The notes below the pieces were generated by a model. That model made no database searches and was not told the DNA's origin. It was given only the letters and a program-made list of their open reading frames with translations. Source: Microcystis panniformis FACHB-1757 (GTDB lineage Bacteria; Cyanobacteriota; Cyanobacteriia; Cyanobacteriales; Microcystaceae). From it: a stretch of DNA of 64,000 nucleotides. Positions 8,400-17,239 of this stretch are shown piece by piece. The position numbers were made by a program, and so were the translations under genes. The stretch covers positions 434,001 through 498,000 of the forward strand of contig NZ_CP011339.1 in the NCBI RefSeq assembly GCF_001264245.1, read 5' to 3'. Within the stretch, counting starts at the first letter, position 1, and each line of letters opens with the position of its first letter.

Positions 8400-8639
8400 A
8401 TGCGTGCGATTGAAACCACTGGTATCCTCAATACTCAAGGACAAATTCAACTTGATCATCCTATTCCCCAAGAAAAAGATCGGTTTGTGCGCGTCATTCT
8501 TTTGATGTCGGAGGATGAACTGAACGAAAAAAACTGGCTAGATGCCGTTTCCCATAACCCTAGCTTTGCTTTTCTGCAAGATCCCGAAGAAGATATTTAT
8601 ACTCTTAACGATGGACAACCTGTAACTAATGAAGGGTAA
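8400..8639 (+). CDS. Antitoxin-like protein upstream of a broken PemK/MazF toxin
   Basis: 79 residues: a small N-terminal beta segment (RAIETTGILNTQGQIQLD) with a VRVILLM strand and an acidic tail. It resembles short cyanobacterial antitoxins whose N-terminus is AbrB/VapB-like. The stop overlaps the start of a toxin remnant by 11 bp, the usual antitoxin-toxin arrangement. With the toxin truncated it is probably an orphan. Confidence 0.6.
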   Translation: MRAIETTGILNTQGQIQLDHPIPQEKDRFVRVILLMSEDELNEKNWLDAVSHNPSFAFLQDPEEDIYTLNDGQPVTNEG

Positions 8640-8757
8640 AATTGTATTAATTCAATTTCCCTTCGACGATTTATCTTCCAGTAAGGTTCGTCCTGCTTAT
8701 TGCTTAACCAATCAAATTGGAGGCTATCAACATAACCCATGCCGCACAGGATTGTAA
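8629..8757 (+). pseudogene. Truncated PemK/MazF-type toxin
   Basis: An ATG at 8629, overlapping the antitoxin gene, opens a 42-residue frame beginning MKGKIVLIQFPFDDLSSS, then KVRPAYCLTN, the hallmark N-terminus of MazF/PemK endoribonucleases. It stops at a TAA (8755-8757) after leaving homology at about residue 35; the family is normally about 110-120 residues. The 3' two thirds of the toxin have been replaced by unrelated sequence. Confidence 0.7.
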
Positions 8758-8834
8758 TGAATATAATCACAGTGTAAAGATTCAATCTTGTAAATTGCGT
8801 TACCCAACGTACCTTTTTTTCTGAATTATGATTT

Positions 8835-9167
8835 TTATAAAAACTCAACATTTTTATACATATAATCAGGCTCTAAACATTCCCAAATTAAAACTAAATC
8901 ACTAATAATTTTGCCAATAGATTGACGTTGATGTGAATAAATAATCCCCCAATGCTCTAATCCCATTGAAGACAAAACCAGAAAATCATCATCAAAAGTA
9001 AAAATGACTCGGCCTTGCGATAAAGCATATGCTAATTGTTCCTCATCGGAAGACCCCATCAGTCCTTTTTCTGGAGAAGTTGTAACATCAATCCCTCGCA
9101 TTCTTAAACCTTTAGCGATCGCATTAGAGACGCTTTCATCTAGGTGAAACTTAAGCTTATTGGCCAT
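8835..9167 (-). CDS. DUF5615 PIN-like toxin candidate
   Basis: 110 residues. N-terminal KFHLDESV carries the acidic residue of the PIN-like fold; GRVIFTFDDDFL in the middle is the second acidic cluster typical of DUF5615. These proteins are predicted RNases and are encoded with DUF433 antitoxins, as here (11-bp overlap with the gene upstream on the same strand). The C-terminus (EPDYMYKNVEFL) is complete in length. Confidence 0.8.
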   Translation of the reverse strand: MANKLKFHLDESVSNAIAKGLRMRGIDVTTSPEKGLMGSSDEEQLAYALSQGRVIFTFDDDFLVLSSMGLEHWGIIYSHQRQSIGKIISDLVLIWECLEPDYMYKNVEFL

Positions 9168-9474
9168 TATTTCCCTTTAAAAGTTTTTCGACCAATGAAG
9201 GTTTATCCCCTTGTAACTGTTTAGCAAAATTTTCGCTGGATTCAATATCTTGGCGAATTTCTTCTCGATGCTCATGGTAATAAGCTAAAGCTGCATAAAC
9301 ATCAGCTAAAGTAATCGTTGGATAATTATAAACAATTTCATCAGGACACATCGCCATTCTTTCATGCCAAATAACAATGTCTTGTACCTTAATCCGATGT
9401 CCAGCAATACGAGGTTTACCGCCACAAACACCAGGTGTTACTTCAATATGCTGTTTAAGCACTAAGGATGACAT
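9157..9474 (-). CDS. DUF433 antitoxin candidate
   Basis: 105 residues. The DUF433 core TPGVCGGKPRIAGHRIKVQDIV is followed by the helix-turn-helix-like YNYPTITLADVYAALAYYHEH. First gene of a two-gene minus-strand operon with the PIN-like protein. DUF433 proteins are predicted antitoxins/DNA-binding autorepressors. The partner is intact, so the pair may be functional. Confidence 0.82.
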   Translation of the reverse strand: MSSLVLKQHIEVTPGVCGGKPRIAGHRIKVQDIVIWHERMAMCPDEIVYNYPTITLADVYAALAYYHEHREEIRQDIESSENFAKQLQGDKPSLVEKLLKGNNGQ

Positions 9475-9679
9475 AATAACTCATTTACTCTACTTCTAGA
9501 TATCATAGCATTTTTCTTGAAAAAACGCAACCACCGATCTTTTAGGATACGTTGCCTAACGTGCCTTTTAATGTGAAACATTTTATACATTTTCATATTA
9601 TTATCCGTTACGCTATGCTAACATATTCTACCGTTACTGCTACAATTGGCTCCAAAGACCACTATAACCAACTAAAACT

Positions 9680-9772
9680 ATGACTCCAGCTACTTTTGCA
9701 GAAATACTAGAAGCAACCGAACAACTTACCCCAGAAGATCAAGAACAACTTATTCACCTGTTAAAAAAGTGA
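9680..9772 (+). CDS. Short ORF, possible antitoxin remnant
   Basis: 30 codons, MTPATFAEILEATEQLTPED then QEQLIHLLKK. The amphipathic pattern and the L-x-P-E-D-Q phrase resemble the N-terminus of small cyanobacterial addiction-module antitoxins of about 70-80 residues; the remainder is missing. A TACAAT box lies about 30 bp upstream. The rest of the 9475-9909 gap shows no gene, only an imperfect hairpin at 9857-9876 (CAGTCAGTT / AACCGACTG) in the dprA leader. Confidence 0.35.
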   Translation: MTPATFAEILEATEQLTPEDQEQLIHLLKK

Positions 9773-9909
9773 AAGACATGGGCGAGGCTCAACAATACCT
9801 CAAGAACTAATGGAAAGTATTCCGGCATGATTAAAATAAATTAAGGTCATCTGGCCGCAGTCAGTTTTAACCGACTGAAAATATTACTTGGTTTGAGGAG
9901 CTTTTTAAA

Positions 9910-11058
9910 TTGACAGACGAGCGCGTTTATTGGTTAGCATGGTCAAGTATTGCTGGAGTTGGGGCAATTTCCCTGAAGCGACTCTATCAGCATTTCGGCA
10001 GTGTCGCTGTGGCCTGGAATGCCACCGATTCTGCGATCGCAGAAGTGGCGGGATTTGGCAAAAAGTTAATGGTAGCGGTACGGGAAGGGCGATCGCAAAT
10101 TGACCCAGAAGCTCTTTTCGCCGAACATATCCAGAAAAATCCCCTTTTTTGGACTCCTAGCGACCCAGAATATCCCCGATTTCTCTGGGAAATTCCCAGT
10201 CCTCCCCCCTTACTTTACTATCAAGGAAAGGTCAATTTAGAGGAAAATCAGGGAAATATCCCCACCGTCGCCATTGTGGGTACTCGTAACCCCACGGATC
10301 ACGGCCGGCGCTGGGCGCGGCGCTTAAGTACCCTTTTGGCCCAACAGGGATTTACTATTGTTTCTGGTATGGCCGAAGGAATTGATGGCGAGGCACACCA
10401 AAGCTGTTTAAAAGCAGGGGGAAGGACGATTGCCGTCTTGGGAACGGGGGTCGATGTGGTTTATCCTAGTCGTCATCGGCAGCTACACGCCGACATCCAA
10501 AAGCAGGGTTTAGTCATTAGTGAACATCCCGCCGCAACTCAACCGAATAAAGCCCATTTTCCCAGTCGTAATCGCATTATCGCCGGTTTAAGTCGCGCCA
10601 CGATTGTTATCGAGGCCCCCGAAAGGTCTGGCTCCCTGATCACGGCCAGTTATGCTAACGAATTCGGCGGCGATATCTATGCTTTACCCAATTCTCCCGA
10701 TATTGCCACCGCTAGGGGTTGTTTACAACTGATTCATCAGGGAGCGGAAATTATCGTTTCTGAGGAGAAATTACTACAAATGTTGGGGGCAATTCCCACC
10801 GCGAACCAATCCGCACCGGTTAATCTCTCCCCTTCACTCCCTCTAGAGACATCCCCAGTCGTTAATGCTGCTCCTCCAGTCAATCTAGAACCTAGACTAG
10901 CACAAGTGTATCAGTTATTTGACAGAGATGCCCTGTTGTTTGACATTATTGTTCAAAAAATGCAAATCCCCACCTCAGAAGTGGCGGGGATCCTATTGGA
11001 ATTAGAATTAATGGGTCTAGTGACTCAGTTACCCGGTATGCGTTACCAGAAAACCTAG
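9910..11058 (+). CDS. dprA: DNA-processing protein DprA (Smf)
   Basis: 382 residues. DprA protects incoming single-stranded DNA and loads RecA during natural transformation. Helix-hairpin-helix-like N-terminus (WSSIAGVGAISLKRLY), Rossmann-like core from about 115 (VAIVGTRNPTDHGRRWA, IVSGMAEGIDGEAH, GTGVDVVYP, FPSRNRIIAGLS, ERSGSLITA) and a C-terminal winged-helix segment. The start is a TTG with GAGGAG 10 bases upstream. Natural competence is known in Microcystis-type cyanobacteria. Confidence 0.95.
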   Translation: MTDERVYWLAWSSIAGVGAISLKRLYQHFGSVAVAWNATDSAIAEVAGFGKKLMVAVREGRSQIDPEALFAEHIQKNPLFWTPSDPEYPRFLWEIPSPPPLLYYQGKVNLEENQGNIPTVAIVGTRNPTDHGRRWARRLSTLLAQQGFTIVSGMAEGIDGEAHQSCLKAGGRTIAVLGTGVDVVYPSRHRQLHADIQKQGLVISEHPAATQPNKAHFPSRNRIIAGLSRATIVIEAPERSGSLITASYANEFGGDIYALPNSPDIATARGCLQLIHQGAEIIVSEEKLLQMLGAIPTANQSAPVNLSPSLPLETSPVVNAAPPVNLEPRLAQVYQLFDRDALLFDIIVQKMQIPTSEVAGILLELELMGLVTQLPGMRYQKT

Positions 11059-11066
11059 TCAACCCC

Positions 11067-11250
11067 CAAATGCTTATTTAGGGTATTAGCTAAAGTAGTT
11101 TTCGGTGCAGCCCCAACCACCAGATCAACTTTTTGAGCCCTTTTGCGGATCATCAGATTCCAGGTGTTTAGTTAAGGTATTGGCTAAAGTGGTTTTAGGT
11201 ACAGCCCCGACCACCATATCGACTTTTTGACCTCCTTTGAAGATCATCAG
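11067..11250 (-). repeat. Imperfect 94-bp tandem duplication at the trxA 3' end
   Basis: The block 11161-11250, encoding KGGQKVDMVVGAVPKTTLAN and the following residues of thioredoxin, has a diverged second copy at 11067-11156, offset by exactly 94 bp. The distal copy can still be read as QKVDLVVGAAPKTTLANTLN, then KHLGVD and stop, but out of frame with trxA. It is either an old tandem duplication or the scar of recombination between two adjacent thioredoxin genes. Confidence 0.85.
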
Positions 11251-11481
11251 AGTAGGAATACTGCGAATCCCGTACTGACTAGCGATATTGGGGTTTTCGT
11301 CGGTGTTGAGTTTCACCACCTTGACTTCCCCTTCGAACTGTTTGGCAATTTCCTCGACAACGGGAGCCACCATTCGACAAGGGCCGCACCAAGGAGCCCA
11401 GAAATCCACTAGGACAGGGTCGGCACTATCTAAAACTTCGTCTTTAAAGGTGGCATCTGTAACGGCAGTAACCTCTGACAT
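11125..11481 (-). CDS. trxA: Thioredoxin TrxA (m-type)
   Basis: 118 residues. Active site WCGPC with C32 and C35, cis-proline in RSIPTLMIF, and the full thioredoxin fold. General cytosolic disulfide reductase, in cyanobacteria linked to light-dependent regulation of carbon metabolism. The last residues (DDPQKGSKS) are unusual and come from read-through into a 94-bp duplicated block downstream in a foreign frame, lengthening the tail by about eight residues. The fold is unaffected. Confidence 0.96.
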   Translation of the reverse strand: MSEVTAVTDATFKDEVLDSADPVLVDFWAPWCGPCRMVAPVVEEIAKQFEGEVKVVKLNTDENPNIASQYGIRSIPTLMIFKGGQKVDMVVGAVPKTTLANTLTKHLESDDPQKGSKS

Positions 11482-11511
11482 ACTTAAGAAATCCTCTAGT
11501 AATCACGGTTA

Positions 11512-11540
11512 TCTAGAATACGCAAAAATTCCGTTCTAGA
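11512..11540. other. Inverted repeat in the trxA upstream region
   Basis: TCTAGAATACG at the left pairs with CGTTCTAGA at the right around a 9-base AT-rich loop, about 30 bp upstream of the trxA ATG. It could be an operator or a leader hairpin. The rest of the 11482-11858 gap holds nothing else identifiable apart from T-rich tracts near 11692-11715. Confidence 0.35.
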
Positions 11541-11858
11541 GATTCGTGGTGCGATGTTGACATTCCACTGGTGAAAAGGACGAGAACTAGCTCTAAATCC
11601 ACTTTAGAGGCCTTAACTTGCATCAGAGGTAGCTTCTTGGATCAATTTCACAAGGGGCATTCTTGTATTTTATAACCCTAGAGGCTCTATTTTGACTTTT
11701 TTTTGATAAAGTTTTGTAATATTGCCCGAGTCAAGCATGGGTGATGACAGCCGGATAAAATTTTCTTGAAGAAAAACCCGAAAAGTCAGCGATTTTATCT
11801 AGGCTTAACCTGAGTTTGATTATGATCGGCATAGCCCACTTCCTAATTGAGCTTTTTT

Positions 11859-13064
11859 ATGAAAATTCTGGTCTTAAATGCGGGATCGAGCAGTCAAAAA
11901 AGTTGTTTATACGATTTAGATTTTTTCCCCTCCCATCCTCCCCAACCAATTTGGGCAGCGGGAATCGATTGGACGGTTAACCCTGATTACGGGGTTTTAA
12001 CGGTAAAAGCCAAGGGAATTAAACAGGAAATTAATCTTTCTAGTCAGGATCGTCCGGCGGCAATTGCTCGGATGTTAGAGACTTTAGTCACTGGCGAAAC
12101 TAAGGTGGTGGCCAACCTCGCAGACATTAGTATAGTCGGTCATCGAGTTGTCCATGGTGGCACGGAATATTCCCAAGCAACTATGATCACTCCCCCAGTC
12201 AAAGAAACGATTAAAAAGCTGATCCCCCTTGCTCCTAGCCATAATCCCGCTCATTTAGAAGGAATTGAAGCGATCGAGCAAGTTTTAGGCGATGTTCCTC
12301 AAATAGCAGTGTTTGACACCGCTTTTCATCGTTCTATCCCTCCCGAGTCTTCTCTTTATCCCATTCCCTACCAATGGAGTGAACTGGGAATCCGTCGCTA
12401 TGGTTTTCATGGCACCAGTCATCAGTACTGCTCCCAACGGGCCGCCGAATTGTTGGGAAAACCCCTAGAATCCTTGAAAATGGTCATCTGTCATCTGGGT
12501 AATGGTGCTTCCCTATCGGCAGTCAAGGGGGGTAAAAGTGTCGATACTACTATGGGATTTACTCCCCTAGAGGGATTGATGATGGGAACCCGCAGCGGTT
12601 CGATCGATCCAGGGATTCTGATTTATCTAGAGCGAGAATATCAATATAATCCCGATAGTTTAAATAGTTTACTCAATAAAGAATCGGGTTTAAAGGGAAT
12701 TTCGGGTATTTCTGGGGATATGCGGGCAATTACCACGGCGATAGACGAAGGCAACGAGAGGGCAAAATTAGCATTTGAGATGTATATTCATCGTCTGAAA
12801 AGTTTAATCGGATCGATGATCGCTTCTCTAGAGGGGTTAGATGTCTTGGTATTTACGGCAGGAATCGGCGAAAATTCAGCTTTAGTGCGGGAAAAAGCCA
12901 GTCAAGGCTGGTCTTTTTTGGGTTTAGAGTTAGATTTGGCTAAAAATGCCGCTCGTCCCCGGGATGAGGATATCGCCACCGACACATCTAAAGTAAAAGT
13001 GATGGTAATTGCCACGGCGGAAGATTGGGCGATCGCAAGAGAATGCTGGCATTTCTTTCAATAG
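11859..13064 (+). CDS. ackA: Acetate kinase AckA
   Basis: 402 residues from the ATG at 11859; a TTG four codons earlier is in frame but MKILVLNAGSSS is the normal family start. Interconverts acetyl phosphate/ADP and acetate/ATP. Signatures: NAGSSS (ATP/acetate site), VGHRVVHGG, FDTAFH, HGTSHQYC, VICHLGNGASL, and the ASKHA phosphate-binding loops. No pta gene is adjacent. Downstream 60 bp lead into a convergent toxin gene. Confidence 0.96.
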   Translation: MKILVLNAGSSSQKSCLYDLDFFPSHPPQPIWAAGIDWTVNPDYGVLTVKAKGIKQEINLSSQDRPAAIARMLETLVTGETKVVANLADISIVGHRVVHGGTEYSQATMITPPVKETIKKLIPLAPSHNPAHLEGIEAIEQVLGDVPQIAVFDTAFHRSIPPESSLYPIPYQWSELGIRRYGFHGTSHQYCSQRAAELLGKPLESLKMVICHLGNGASLSAVKGGKSVDTTMGFTPLEGLMMGTRSGSIDPGILIYLEREYQYNPDSLNSLLNKESGLKGISGISGDMRAITTAIDEGNERAKLAFEMYIHRLKSLIGSMIASLEGLDVLVFTAGIGENSALVREKASQGWSFLGLELDLAKNAARPRDEDIATDTSKVKVMVIATAEDWAIARECWHFFQ

Positions 13065-13085
13065 TTAGGCAGATGGCAACTTCAA

Positions 13086-13376
13086 TTACTTGCGATTTTT
13101 CCAGTATCCAGGCTCACGACTGCAATGCATGACTGCCAAAATCAGAATGTAGTCTTGCTCAATTGTGTAGAGAACACCCTAAGGAAACTTACGCGCCATA
13201 CACCGCCGAACATCTTCATCAATTGCAGCGTAACGGGTTGGAGACTCCCTGATCCGATAAACTGTATCCTCGATCGCGTTTATGAACGCTTGAGCAACCT
13301 CAACTCTCTGCTCTGTGTAGTATTGAACTGCTTCAGCGTATTCATTCAGCGCTTCAGGATGAAATACGTACCTCAT
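13086..13376 (-). pseudogene. RelE/ParE-family toxin with a premature stop
   Basis: The frame reads MRYVFHPEALNEYAEAVQYY through VRRCMARKFP, then an in-frame TAG at 13179-13181, then GVLYTIEQDYILILAVMH to a natural TAA at 13086. ParE toxins normally read KFPY or KFPF at this point, so the TAG is a one-base nonsense mutation of a Tyr codon. The full reading is 97 codons. The missing C-terminal strand and basic tail carry toxicity, so the toxin is probably dead unless suppressed. Confidence 0.8.
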
Positions 13377-13603
13377 GGCTCAATCAGCCGTCTGACTTGG
13401 GCTAAAGCGTCTTCGCCTGGAATTGCTTGAATAGAACCATCTCGCACCTCATCTCTTCGGCGCTTGGCTTCAGTTACCCAAACTGCCTGAATTGCTGAGT
13501 CGGTATCGAATTCCAAGCTTTCCACCAACTTGTCTGCTAGGAATGCTCTTGATTCGCTAGGCAGCGACAATATTTCCTCAGTCAGTTGCTCAATTGATCG
13601 CAT
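13373..13603 (-). CDS. Addiction-module antitoxin (TIGR02574-like)
   Basis: 76 residues from the ATG at 13603 (MRSIEQLTEEILSLPSESRA), which is the usual family start; an upstream TTG-type extension to 13681 is unlikely. Contains LADKLVESL and the C-terminal WVTEAKRRRDEVRDG, then IQAIPGEDA, typical of this family, whose tail neutralises a ParE-like toxin. It overlaps the toxin start by 4 bp. The toxin partner carries a nonsense mutation. Confidence 0.82.
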   Translation of the reverse strand: MRSIEQLTEEILSLPSESRAFLADKLVESLEFDTDSAIQAVWVTEAKRRRDEVRDGSIQAIPGEDALAQVRRLIEP

Positions 13604-13841
13604 AGTCCCCATCCCTCGCAGAAGGCTCAATCCTGAATGAATTGTATCAAACTTTGACATGAGACGAATTTGAGGAAGCAATCGTCCACCTCAGATCCCA
13701 CATTATACGGCTTGGTTAGTTGCTCGAAACATTTCGCACCTCTTCGACTAATTTATGCACCTCTACTCCTGAAAAGTGCCTTTGCCCACAACCATTCCAC
13801 AAGTTCTCAAATTGCTCTCTAAAATGTTTATACCCTGAGTG

Positions 13842-13862
13842 CCTGACACATCTTGTGTCAGG
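13842..13862. terminator. Perfect hairpin CCTGACACA-TCT-TGTGTCAGG
   Basis: A 9-bp perfect stem with a 3-base loop just downstream of the IS4-like transposase stop. It may be the subterminal hairpin or a terminator protecting the element from outside transcription. There is no T-run on either side, so intrinsic termination is uncertain. Confidence 0.4.
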
Positions 13863-13871
13863 GGTAGCAGG

Positions 13872-14820
13872 TCAAGGACGACAGAGCAAAGAGTGAACAC
13901 GGGAAAACCATATTCGGTCATAGTAATCGGAGAGAGCGTTCTTAGAAGAGAAACAGGGTTCTGGGTCAGAGTGGAACAAAGGGATAGGAGAAAGCAAAGA
14001 GCGGCCCTTGTGGACAACGCCCTGGAGCCAACGAAGACCAATTTTGAGATAGCTGAGACCCCGCGTCCAATGGGGGTCAACCTGAGAGCGAAGACCATTG
14101 AGTTGAACGGCCATACCGTGAGTAGTGGCATAAAGAAGAGCAAGGGCTGCGACCAAATACAGACGGGTCAAAGCAGGAGCAGAACGGATAGCGGAGTCTT
14201 CAAGTTGAAAAGCACCGGATTTTGAATCTAAAAATAACTCCTCGACCCGAAAGCGCAAGGCGTACTGCCATAAAGTGTTCAGAGAGGGGGTTTCGTCAGT
14301 AATGACAGCCCAAGGTTCTTTGACTCCCGTGACCCTTGCCAGAACAAGATTGCATCGATAGATGCCGTCTGTCCACAGACCGACCTGATCGTAAAGAATG
14401 GCTTCTCCTTTGGCAGGCCAGAGATATTTGACTTCGATAGGATGTCGCCGAACCCCATGGACCAGAACGTCGCCAGGTAAACGTAAGCAGTAATGCCATC
14501 CACTGACTTGCAGCCAACTGAGCAAACCATGATTGGCAAACCCTCGGTCGGCTAAGAGCATGACATCGGGATAATCCTTCAACAATCGCTGAGCATCGCG
14601 CAGCATCGGTTTGTAGGTGTTCACTGCGACGGTGGCACTCGGATGGTCTAGCACTCGCCATAACAGGGGGACTGCACGACCGCAACAGACTATCGACAGA
14701 TGAATCATACAATAGCGATTCCACAATACAGTTGTATCTAATGCCAAGTAAAGTCGATGGCCTTTCCAGCTACTGATGGCGGCTAGCACCAGAGGAATAT
14801 ACAGGGATTTGAATTCAAGG
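13872..14820 (-). pseudogene. IS4-family transposase, N-terminus missing
   Basis: Coding homology runs on the minus strand from about 14820 (LEFKSLYIPLVLAA) through YLALDTTVLWNR (first Asp), LLADRGFAN (second Asp) and RFRVEELFLDSKSG (Glu, YREK-like motif) to the stop at 13872. About 305 residues remain from an internal ATG; family members are nearer 400, and the first about 80 residues are gone where a second element begins. The catalytic triad is intact but the protein is unlikely to be active. Confidence 0.82.
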
Positions 14821-14917
14821 GGTGACAGAGGGGCTACAAGCTAGATAGAGCGGGGGGTCTAGCCAAACGATCCCCTAAAGAAATAGAGTGGTTAGGACAA
14901 CCACTCAAAATTTTAAA

Positions 14918-15688
14918 ATGTTACCTTCATTCTATCAGGCTTGTTTACAGGCGAACCTTAGCGAGGCGAGCTATTTGACCTTACAGCTCCTAATCCTGCT
15001 CTTACAAAGTCATCGGATAGTCCAACTAGAGAAACTGGCCGCTCTTTTCCCGCAACCGATAACCTTTGAAAGTAGAAGACGGAATTTGCAGAGATTTCTT
15101 AAGCTCCCGCAACTAAACGTGAAACTCTTGTGGTTTCCTTTGATCAAACAGATCGTCAAGCTAGAATTTAGCGGAAAAAATAAAAATCGAGAGCCAAGAA
15201 GAAGGCTCAAAAAACTGAAACACGCGGGAAGATTATTAGTCGTCATAGATAGAACCGATTGGAAGGGTAGAAATTTATTCGTCGCCAGTGTGATTTGTGG
15301 TCGGAGAGCTTTGCCCGTATATTGGGTGTTACTGAATAAAAAAGGAAGTAGCGCTCTCGGGGAACCGAAAAAATTCCTCAAGCCAGTCTTAGGGTTGTTG
15401 AAACCCTATCCGCTCGTCGTAATGGGAGACCGTGAATTTCAGTCAGCGCAATTAGGGAAGTGGCTTGACGACAGAGGTGTAGCTTTTATCTTCCGTCAAA
15501 AGAAAAGTACCTACACGCGATTGAAAGATGGAGAAAACTATCAAGCCCTTTCCGAGTTAGAACCGAACCGGGGCGAGCGAAACTTCTTTCGGGGAGTGAC
15601 CCACACGAAAAGCCATGAGATCGAGGGGTTCAACCTAGCAACTTATGGGAAAAGAGGTTATCGAACTAAAGGGTCTAAAGCAGGGTAA
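14918..15688 (+). pseudogene. Second IS4-like transposase, C-terminus lost to an ISAs1 insertion
   Basis: From MLPSFYQACLQANLSEASYL the frame shows the N-terminal helical region, VVIDRTDWKGRN (first Asp) and VVMGDREF (second Asp). It ends at KGSKAG with a TAA supplied by the terminal inverted repeat of the following ISAs1 element. The Glu-containing C-terminal third is absent. Upstream in-frame codons (from 14888) are probably not used. The element's left end lies near 14821, where it interrupts the previous transposase. Confidence 0.8.
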
Positions 15689-17233
15689 TCGCGCGTTGAC
15701 CGAGCCCTTGAATTCCGAGAAGTTAGTCTAAATTTTGGCGTTTGTTCCGATTCTATCCGAGTAATTTTCCGAAATTTAGGGGGTTTCTAATCCTCGAAAA
15801 CCGATGAACTCAGAAGGAACTTTATCTACTGGGTTCTTTCATTCCAGACTGGATTGGTCGCAACGCGCTCGCTGCGCGAGAACGCTCACAAGTCTAATTG
15901 ACACCTCCTTTTTCAGTCAACCGCACTGGCCTCCAAGATTTTTACCATGAAATTATCATCCATGCTCGCCCTATAACGTTTCATTTTCAGACTCATTTTC
16001 GAGGGCTCCTGCTTCAACAAATTCACACTTAAACGGCGCAACAGACCTAGGTTTTCCGCTCCATGCCCCAGACGAACCCGACTGGCATCTTCATTAAAGG
16101 TAACATCGAGTACCCAATGGAGACTATTTTCAATACTCCAATGTCCGCGAATCACCTCGGCGTGTTTTTGGGCATCCGCTGCTAAACTACTGATGAAGAA
16201 GCGAATTTCTGTAGTAGTTTTATTCCATAATTGGCGGACACTGCGAACCATGACTACGGTGGTTAGGCCAGGCCACAGACTCTGCCGATGCAGGGGCGGT
16301 AATTGGGACACCGGCACCACCCAAATTTGACGGGTTTCGATCCGGTGATGCCCCGACTCCACCTTTTCGTGGTAGCTGTATTCAATCCCTTGCCAATCCC
16401 CGGCTATAGCTTGGTCAAACCAGCCTTCTACTTGTTGAAAGAGCTTGCCCTGATTGCCTTTGAGGGCTAAGACGTCATCTCCGCCCCCAGACTTGATTTG
16501 TTGGGCAATTTCCGTCTGGGTTCCCATGGCATCCAAAGTGACTATCGCTCCCTTGAGATTGAGCAATTGCACTTCTGAGCGGCACGGCGGTAATTTCATT
16601 GGATTTACTGTCCACTTTTTCTTGGGCTAAGACTAACCCATGTTCGCTACTCCAAGCACTTACTGTGTGCAAAGCCTTTAGTTTCTTTTCACGGTCATAG
16701 GAACCCTTGGCGGTTTTCCCATCTATGTGGATTAGTTCTAGGTTCAATTTTTCGGTGATTTCCCCGATCCACCCTAGGAATCCCGACCTTAATTGCTCGG
16801 GTTCTAGCATTCCTAAGACTCGACCCAAGGTGTCGTGGGAAGGTATCCCATTGGGTAATTCCAAAAAGGTTTTCAACCAGGATTGTTTGGCTTTTCCGTA
16901 GGCTTCTATGGCGACAAACCCGTCGGCACCCGCTAAGACCGCCAAAATGGCTAGGGCAATTAGGGATACCAGGCTGTGATTGCGTCCCCTGTCCGCTCTG
17001 GGGTCTTCTAGGTGCTGAAAATGTTTCAAGACACTCTTTCTTAAAAGTTTTGCCTCTCGCTCTTGCTTGGGGTTCAAGACTAGGGGACCAAATCCTTCTG
17101 CCATACTCAACCACTAAAATACAGGATTTTTCACTTCCTCTCAGATTAACTCAGGCCAGTTCGTCGTCACCAAATTAACAGTTAGGGATTTTTGTCTGTT
17201 ACCATCTATACAAAACGACGCGCGATTACCCTG
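15681..17233 (-). mobile_element. ISAs1-family insertion sequence, inactive, without matching flanks
   Basis: Bounded by 16-bp perfect inverted repeats CAGGGTAATCGCGCGT at 15681 and (complement) 17233. It carries one transposase gene broken by a frameshift. The flanking bases (GTCTAAAG left, ACCTTTAT right) are not a target duplication, and the transposase genes on either side are each cut at the boundary. That suggests a deletion or recombination event between two copies rather than a simple insertion. Confidence 0.85.
15913..17110 (-). pseudogene. ISAs1-family transposase, frameshifted
   Basis: The N-terminal part (16475-17110) has the DUF4338-like HFQHLEDPRADRGRNH and LIHIDGKTAKGS (first Asp). 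The C-terminal part (15913-16599) has AIVTLDAMGTQ (second Asp) and HWSIENSLHWVLDVTFNED (Glu). The two frames meet near 16580, where KSNEITAVPL should run on into LLNLKGAIV; one base is gained or lost. Joined length about 380 residues is normal for the family. Inactive unless recoded. Confidence 0.88.
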
Positions 17234-17239
17234 ACCTTT

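Noticed and set aside
13839..14225. Plus-strand ORF opposite an IS4-like transposase
   Set aside because: Shadow of the minus-strand transposase, which has clear catalytic motifs.
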